This document shows, in pieces, positions 59,487-64,000 of a stretch of DNA of 64,000 bases. Both the position numbers and the translations under genes were made by a program. The stretch comes from Okeania sp. SIO2C9 (GTDB taxonomy: Bacteria; Cyanobacteriota; Cyanobacteriia; Cyanobacteriales; Microcoleaceae): NCBI RefSeq assembly GCF_010672455.1, contig NZ_JAAHGO010000012.1:52598-116597 (forward strand), given 5' to 3'. Within the stretch, counting starts at the first letter, position 1, and every line of letters begins with the position of its first letter. The notes below the pieces were generated by a model. It saw only the letters and a program-made list of their open reading frames with translations. It was not told the origin of the DNA and did not search any database.

Positions 59487-60830
59487 ATGAGTAAAACTTC
59501 TATCAAATCTGCTCTAATAACTAAAGTAATTCCCGACTCCATTGCTGCCGAAATAGGTTTTGAACCAGGAGATACGATCGCTTCTATCAACGGACAACAA
59601 CCACGAGACTTGATCGACTATCAATATATTTGTGCCGATGAATATTTAGAAATAGAAGTCATCGATGCTAAAGGCAAAACTCACCACATCGAAATAGAAA
59701 AAGACTACGATGAAGACTTGGGTTTAGAATTTTCTACCGCTCTGTTCGACAGTCTAATTCAATGCAATAACCGTTGTCCGTTTTGCTTCATCGACCAACA
59801 ACCACCAGGTAAACGAGAAACTCTTTACTTAAAAGATGATGACTATCGTCTCAGTTTCCTCTATGGTTCATACCTAACTCTGACTAACCTTCCCCAACGG
59901 GAGTGGGAGAGAATAGAACAAATGCGACTCTCACCACTCTATGTTTCTGTCCACGCTACTGAACCAGAATTGCGATCGCGCCTGCTGAAAAATTCTAGAG
60001 CAGGTAAAATACTCGAACAAATTCAGTGGTTTCAACAACGACGACTGCAAATACACGCTCAAGTTGTAGTTTGCCCAGGAATTAATGATGGTATTCATCT
60101 GGAACGCACATTATTAGATTTAGCAAAATTTCATACTGGGGAAATTCCGGCAGTAGCATCAGTGGCAGTTGTACCAGTAGGATTAACTCGCTTTCGTCCT
60201 AGTTCAGATGAACTAATTCCCGTCACCACTGAAAAAGCGGAGGAAGTCATAGACCAAGTCCAAGAAATTCAAGCTAAACTGAAAGAGACATCTGGGATTA
60301 ATTGCATCTGGTTAGCTGACGAATGGTTTTTGATTGGCCGTCGAGACCTACCCCCTGCCTCAGAATATGAAGATTATCCTCAAATTGGCAATGGAGTTGG
60401 TTCAATTCGGCAGTTTATATCACAATTTGAAGCTGCTGTCAAAGAAATTTTTACTAAGAACATTTACTTAAGCACCCAAAGAAAATTAACCTGGGTAGTA
60501 GGAAATGCAGTAGAAAAAGCATTTGCAGCGATCGCCGAACGCCTCAATCAAATTGAAGGACTGGAAGTAAATATGGTGGCCTTATCAAGCAACTATTGGG
60601 GACAAAGTATTAGTGTCACTGGATTATTAACAGGCCAAGATTTGCTAGAGGGTTTACAGGGGCGAGACTTAGGGGAAGGAATTATTTTACCTTCAGTAAT
60701 GCTCAAACCAGGGGATAATCTATTTTTGGATGATATGACCCTAGAAGAATTAGCAGAGCGACTCAAGAAACCTATTTGGCCAGTGGCAGGAGTAGAAGAA
60801 CTAATTTTGACTGCTATGGGCGATCGCTAA
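59487..60830 (+). CDS. PDZ / radical-SAM / DUF512 family protein (cyanobacterial)
   Basis: A 447-residue protein of the TIGR03279/DUF512 type. An N-terminal PDZ-like domain (about 5-60: LITKVIPDSIAAEIGFEPGD) is followed by a cysteine motif CNNRCPFCFIDQQPPGKR (C-x3-C-x2-C, expected to bind a 4Fe-4S cluster in radical-SAM fashion), and then the DUF512 domain (about 215-440) with RFRPSSDELIPVT and VLSSNYWGQSISV-like blocks. The enzymatic reaction is unknown. ATG at 59487. No operon partner; complete in length. Confidence 0.9.
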   Translation: MSKTSIKSALITKVIPDSIAAEIGFEPGDTIASINGQQPRDLIDYQYICADEYLEIEVIDAKGKTHHIEIEKDYDEDLGLEFSTALFDSLIQCNNRCPFCFIDQQPPGKRETLYLKDDDYRLSFLYGSYLTLTNLPQREWERIEQMRLSPLYVSVHATEPELRSRLLKNSRAGKILEQIQWFQQRRLQIHAQVVVCPGINDGIHLERTLLDLAKFHTGEIPAVASVAVVPVGLTRFRPSSDELIPVTTEKAEEVIDQVQEIQAKLKETSGINCIWLADEWFLIGRRDLPPASEYEDYPQIGNGVGSIRQFISQFEAAVKEIFTKNIYLSTQRKLTWVVGNAVEKAFAAIAERLNQIEGLEVNMVALSSNYWGQSISVTGLLTGQDLLEGLQGRDLGEGIILPSVMLKPGDNLFLDDMTLEELAERLKKPIWPVAGVEELILTAMGDR

Positions 60831-61117
60831 TGCCGCTACCTGGAAGTCAAAAGTATTGATTGATAAGACCTTTAGGATTTTGTGACTGGTTAGTTATTTC
60901 TGCCATCCTGCACTAATTGAATTTTCAACTTTTGACTTTAGCTGAATAGCCGAGAAGCCTAACGCCAAATCAAAGATTATGGCGTAAGATGAATCGGCGG
61001 CCAATTGAATGGGTTCGATGCCTATTAAACTGGCCAACATACCAGCAGAAGCTTTTGCCCTGGTTGAAAAACTTGTATTATGATGTTTGTTGCCTATAAC
61101 CCCGGAAATTTTCCACC
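60831..61117. mobile_element. Presumed left end of the tnpB element
   Basis: Upstream flank of tnpB with an imperfect hairpin GGCCAATTGAAT ... ATTAAACTGGCC (about 60999-61034), as expected for subterminal structures of IS200/IS605 ends. No tnpA (Y1 transposase) is present. The precise left boundary was not determined. Confidence 0.4.
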
Positions 61118-62401
61118 ATGCGAACCGCTTACCAATATAAATTAAGGCCCAACAAAAAACAAATAGCCACAATAGAAATGTGGTTAGAATTGTTACGTCG
61201 GCAGTACAACTATAGGTTAGGCGAGCGGTTCTCATGGTGGTCAGAAAACCGTTGTCCAGTTAACGCCTGCCCCTTGGTGATGCCCATTCCTCAACTAAGA
61301 GAAATTCCAGATTATTACTCTCAAAAACGAGATTTGGTCAATACCAAAGACAAGTTTCCGGAATACAAGCTAATTCATTCTCAGGTATGCCAAGATTGCA
61401 TAAAACGGGTAAAACTTGCCTTTGATAGATGGTTTAAAGCCGATAAAAATGGACATAAATTAGGGAAACCAAGGTTTAAGGGAAAAGGACGTTATCGCAG
61501 TTTTACTTATCCTCAAATAAAACTTGACTGCATTCAAGGAAATAAGATCAACTTACCCAAAATAGGCAATATAAAGTTGATTAAACATCGAACGTTACCT
61601 GATGATTTTCAAATTAAAACTGTAACTATTAGTCGTAAAGCTGATGGTTATTATGTAACTTTATCCCTAGAAGACAAATCATTTCCAGCTTTGAGTTGTG
61701 AAGTGGAACCTACATTAAAAAATACTCTGGGAATTGATATGGGGTTGAAGGAATTCTTAGTAACAAGTGAAGGAGAGTCTGTCCCCATCCCTCAATACTA
61801 TCGAAAATCTCAGCAGCGATTAAAGACTCAAAAGAAACGTTTATCTCGAAAGAAAAAAGAGAGTAAAAGGTGGTTAAAAGCTATTCTAGCTGTAGCTAAA
61901 CAACATAAAAAGGTTTCTGATAAACGTAAAGATTTCCACTTTAAAACAGCCAATGAATTATTATCAAAAGCGGATGTCATCGCCCACGAAAACTTAAACA
62001 TTAAAGGGCTAGCAAAGACTCGTTTGAGTAAATCAATTAACGATGCTGGATGGGGTCAATTCCTGTCTATTTTAACTGTCAAAGCTGTTAGCGCAGCTCC
62101 TCCGCAGGAGGCAAATGCTGGACAGAAAACTATAGGAGTGAACCCTAAAAATACTAGCCAAGATTGCTCAAACTGTGGGGAAAAAGTCAATAAAGAACTA
62201 AACATACGAACTCACTCTTGCCCGCACTGCGACATAGTAATAGACCGCGACTTAAATGCAGCGATAAATATAAAAAATAGGGCGGTAGGGCATTCCGTCC
62301 TTAAAGCACGCGCTTGCCCGACGGAATACCGGGGTTGGGAAACGAGAAGCCCACACTATAGCGCCAGCAAGCGTGTGGGAGTATGTCACCAAAGCAGTTG
62401 A
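61118..62401 (+). CDS. tnpB: IS200/IS605-family TnpB (RNA-guided endonuclease)
   Basis: A 427-residue TnpB that appears catalytically intact: RuvC Asp in LGIDMGLKEFL (D207), Glu in VIAHENLNIKGLA (E291), zinc finger CSNCGEKV ... CPHC, and IDRDLNAAIN (376-385). TnpB cuts DNA guided by omega-RNA made from its 3' end. An in-frame insertion of about 11 residues (VSAAPPQEANA, about 324-334) is encoded by a palindromic repeat GCGCAGCTCCTCCGCAGGAG and interrupts the normal TVKAxSAGxKTI segment before the zinc finger. The C-terminal 40 residues overlap the right-end/omega-RNA region. Element lacks tnpA, so it is mobilised in trans if at all. Confidence 0.92.
   Translation: MRTAYQYKLRPNKKQIATIEMWLELLRRQYNYRLGERFSWWSENRCPVNACPLVMPIPQLREIPDYYSQKRDLVNTKDKFPEYKLIHSQVCQDCIKRVKLAFDRWFKADKNGHKLGKPRFKGKGRYRSFTYPQIKLDCIQGNKINLPKIGNIKLIKHRTLPDDFQIKTVTISRKADGYYVTLSLEDKSFPALSCEVEPTLKNTLGIDMGLKEFLVTSEGESVPIPQYYRKSQQRLKTQKKRLSRKKKESKRWLKAILAVAKQHKKVSDKRKDFHFKTANELLSKADVIAHENLNIKGLAKTRLSKSINDAGWGQFLSILTVKAVSAAPPQEANAGQKTIGVNPKNTSQDCSNCGEKVNKELNIRTHSCPHCDIVIDRDLNAAINIKNRAVGHSVLKARACPTEYRGWETRSPHYSASKRVGVCHQSS
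62275..62398 (+). ncRNA. Predicted omega-RNA scaffold / right end of the tnpB element
   Basis: The 3' end of tnpB has GGGCGGTAGGGCATTCCGTC, CTTAAAGC, a palindromic insertion, GGGGTTGGGAAACGAGAAGC, a hairpin CCCACAC / GTGTGGG (62350-62379) and GGGAGTATGTCACC. TnpB families encode the guide RNA scaffold here, with the guide being the sequence beyond the element end. The same layout recurs without tnpB at 34190-34338 and, more diverged, in the psaB and porin leaders. Confidence 0.55.
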
Positions 62402-62450
62402 CCTGTTGGTTTAAAATATCAGTTGGACTTGGAGACGAAGAAAAAAATCC

Positions 62451-64000
62451 ATGAGTGTTTTTCGTAATGTATTGGTAGTAGGAGCGATCGGAGTAGTTAT
62501 TTCAAATGCGGGACAGGGGTCTACTGCCCCACCACCTATGAACTCCCAAAGTAATACTCCTAAAAATTCGATTTTAGACCCACAAGAGGTCAAAGAAAAA
62601 TCTATTGAGGCAACAGAAACTCAAGGAGTCAATTCAGATACTGATTCTTTAGAGGGTATTACTCAATCGAGACATCAAGGTAGTTTATTAGAGAAGTTAA
62701 ATTTCAATTCTGATTCTCCTTCATTAGGTACAGAAGTACCATCAATAAGACACTCAAAACTCAATAACGGTAAACAATTACCTCAGTCAAAACCTAATCA
62801 AGAGGCTATTTCTTCCTTAAAAAAATTTGAAAATATATACAAGAATACAGGTAGTTTGTTGACAGAATTAAAATCCCATAGAAAGGGAGAAAATGTTTCG
62901 TCTTCAGCATTACCATTTAAACAAAATATTAATCGTAGTTTAGAAGCTAACAAGAATCAAAATTTTAATGTAGATTCAAAAAATTTGGCTGAGTTAGAGA
63001 AATCAAATTCTCGTTTATTGGATTTATTACAGTCAAAGTCAGGTAATTCTCACAGAGAAGCAGATGTTAGTCCGAGTAAGGAAAAAGAATTTGAACAGTC
63101 AATTACTCTGGCGGGTAAAGGTGCTGAAAAAGTTGATGTAGAATCGAAAAATGTGGCTGAGTTAGAGAAATCAAATTCTCGTTTATTGGATTTGTTACAG
63201 TCAAATTCTGGTAATTCTCCCAGAGCAGCAGAAATTAATCCTGGTAATGAAACAGAATTTCAACAGTCAATTACTTTGGCTGGTAAAGGTGCTGAAAAAA
63301 CTGATGTAGATTCAAAAAAATTGGCGGAATTAGGGAATTCAAATTCCAGTTTATTGGATTTGTTACAGTCAAAGTCTGGCAATTCTCCCAGAGCAGCAGA
63401 AATTAATCCTGGTAATGAAACAGAATTTCAACAGTCAATTACTTTGGCTGGTAAAGGTGCTGAAAAAACTGATGTAGACTCGAAAAAATTGGCTGAGTTA
63501 GAGAAATCAAATTCCAGTTTATTGGATTTGTTACAGTCAAAGTCTGGCAATTCTCCCAGAGCAACGGAAATTAATCCTGGTAATGAAACAGAATTTCAAC
63601 AGTCAATTACTTTGGCTGGTAAAGGTGCTGAAAAAACTGATGTAGACTCGAAAAATGTGGCTGAGTTAGAGAAATCAAATTCTCGTTTATTGGATTTGTT
63701 ACAGTCAAAGTTAGGTAATTCTGAGTTAGCAACGGAAATTAATCCTGGTAATGAAACAGAATTTCAACAGTCAATTACTTTGGCTGGTAAAGGTGCTGAA
63801 AAAGTTGATGTAGAATCGAAAAATGTGGCTGAGTTAGAGAAATCAAATTCCAGTTTATTGGATTTGTTACAGTCAAAGTCTGGCAATTCTCCCAGAGCAG
63901 CAGAAATTAATCCTGGTAATGAAACAGAATTTCAACAGTCAATTACTTTGGCTGGTAAAGGTGCTGAAAAAACTGATGTAGACTCGAAAAAATTGGCTGA
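62451..64000 (+). CDS. Secreted repeat protein, truncated by the window end
   Basis: Open frame from ATG 62451 to the end of the window (over 516 codons, no stop). A signal-peptide-like start MSVFRNVLVVGAIGVVISNA, a Ser/Asn/Gln-rich region, then 168-bp (56-residue) tandem repeats starting at 62970, 63138, 63306, 63474, 63642, 63810 and 63978 with spacing exactly 168. Each unit reads VDSKxLAELEKSN, LLDLLQSKSGNS, INPGNETEFQQSITLAGKG. Heptad-like leucines suggest helices. No family recognised; possibly a cell-surface or periplasmic structural protein. Confidence 0.75.
   Translation, partial: MSVFRNVLVVGAIGVVISNAGQGSTAPPPMNSQSNTPKNSILDPQEVKEKSIEATETQGVNSDTDSLEGITQSRHQGSLLEKLNFNSDSPSLGTEVPSIRHSKLNNGKQLPQSKPNQEAISSLKKFENIYKNTGSLLTELKSHRKGENVSSSALPFKQNINRSLEANKNQNFNVDSKNLAELEKSNSRLLDLLQSKSGNSHREADVSPSKEKEFEQSITLAGKGAEKVDVESKNVAELEKSNSRLLDLLQSNSGNSPRAAEINPGNETEFQQSITLAGKGAEKTDVDSKKLAELGNSNSSLLDLLQSKSGNSPRAAEINPGNETEFQQSITLAGKGAEKTDVDSKKLAELEKSNSSLLDLLQSKSGNSPRATEINPGNETEFQQSITLAGKGAEKTDVDSKNVAELEKSNSRLLDLLQSKLGNSELATEINPGNETEFQQSITLAGKGAEKVDVESKNVAELEKSNSSLLDLLQSKSGNSPRAAEINPGNETEFQQSITLAGKGAEKTDVDSKKLA
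62970..64000 (+). repeat. 168-bp coding tandem repeat, six copies and part of a seventh
   Basis: Copies are in phase with codons and highly similar at DNA level, most strongly from 63138 onward. The first copy (62970) is the most diverged. The array continues beyond the window. Confidence 0.93.

Noticed and set aside
61000..61040. GGGTTCGATGCC as the T-loop of a tRNA
   Set aside because: No matching acceptor, anticodon or D arms around it; the hairpin belongs to the tnpB upstream region.

Overview
The window is a low-GC stretch of a cyanobacterial chromosome. The evidence is an adjacent psaA/psaB pair (photosystem I core), an SLH/OprB-type porin, ClpC, RibBA, a cyanobacteria-specific PDZ/radical-SAM protein, and many GCGATCGC (HIP1) octamers. 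Low coding density, long repeat-filled spacers, heptanucleotide tandem repeats and many decaying genes suggest a filamentous Oscillatoriales-type genome (Trichodesmium/Okeania/Lyngbya-like). The genus is an inference; no rRNA or tRNA gene was recognised.

Layout. 0-10 kb: a DUF2887 (Rpn-like) gene, clpC, a squalene/phytoene synthase-family gene, a PiT-like permease and pstS. 10-13 kb: a DUF2237 gene and an orphan CRISPR array of 11 repeats and 10 spacers without cas genes. 13-17.5 kb: citramalate synthase, a 2Fe-2S ferredoxin, glycine oxidase ThiO and an SH3b protein. 17.5-20.5 kb: a frameshifted sulfotransferase and decayed sequence with a MITE. 20.5-29 kb: a ferric-reductase-like membrane protein, a WD40 protein, a dead tnpB, yidD, aspartoacylase, an M15-like peptidase, a glutathione-transferase-like protein and an unknown membrane protein. 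29-34 kb: psaB and psaA on the minus strand with an unusual 280-bp spacer. 35-41 kb: a repeat-rich acidic lipoprotein, bluB and ribBA. 41.7-46.1 kb: a broken asparagine synthase followed by six tandem genes for short double-glycine-leader peptides. 46-57 kb: GIY-YIG protein, PhoX-like phosphatase, a candidate structured RNA, porin, lgt and cobM. 57-64 kb: two pseudogenes, a PDZ/radical-SAM protein, an intact tnpB, and a secreted repeat protein that runs off the window.

Most notable. (1) At 44.2-46.06 kb, six tandem precursor peptides end in LxxLxxIxGG and carry tiny cores such as FHVHIHF, FKIHIHF, FHIHVHF and FHISLHF; this looks like an undescribed RiPP family with His-rich, possibly metal-binding products. 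(2) A conserved element of about 133 nt lies directly upstream of both psaB and the porin gene. Its ends resemble the right end (omega-RNA region) of the tnpB element at 61 kb, and another such right-end remnant lies upstream of psaA in the same orientation. (3) A MITE family has three copies, each flanked by a perfect 8-bp target duplication. (4) A structured segment of about 600 nt at 50.25-50.88 kb may be a decayed ORF-less group II intron or another large RNA.

Physiological themes: phosphate acquisition (pstS, PiT-like permease, PhoX-like), photosystem I, cobamide synthesis (cobM, bluB), riboflavin, and branched-chain precursor synthesis by the citramalate route.
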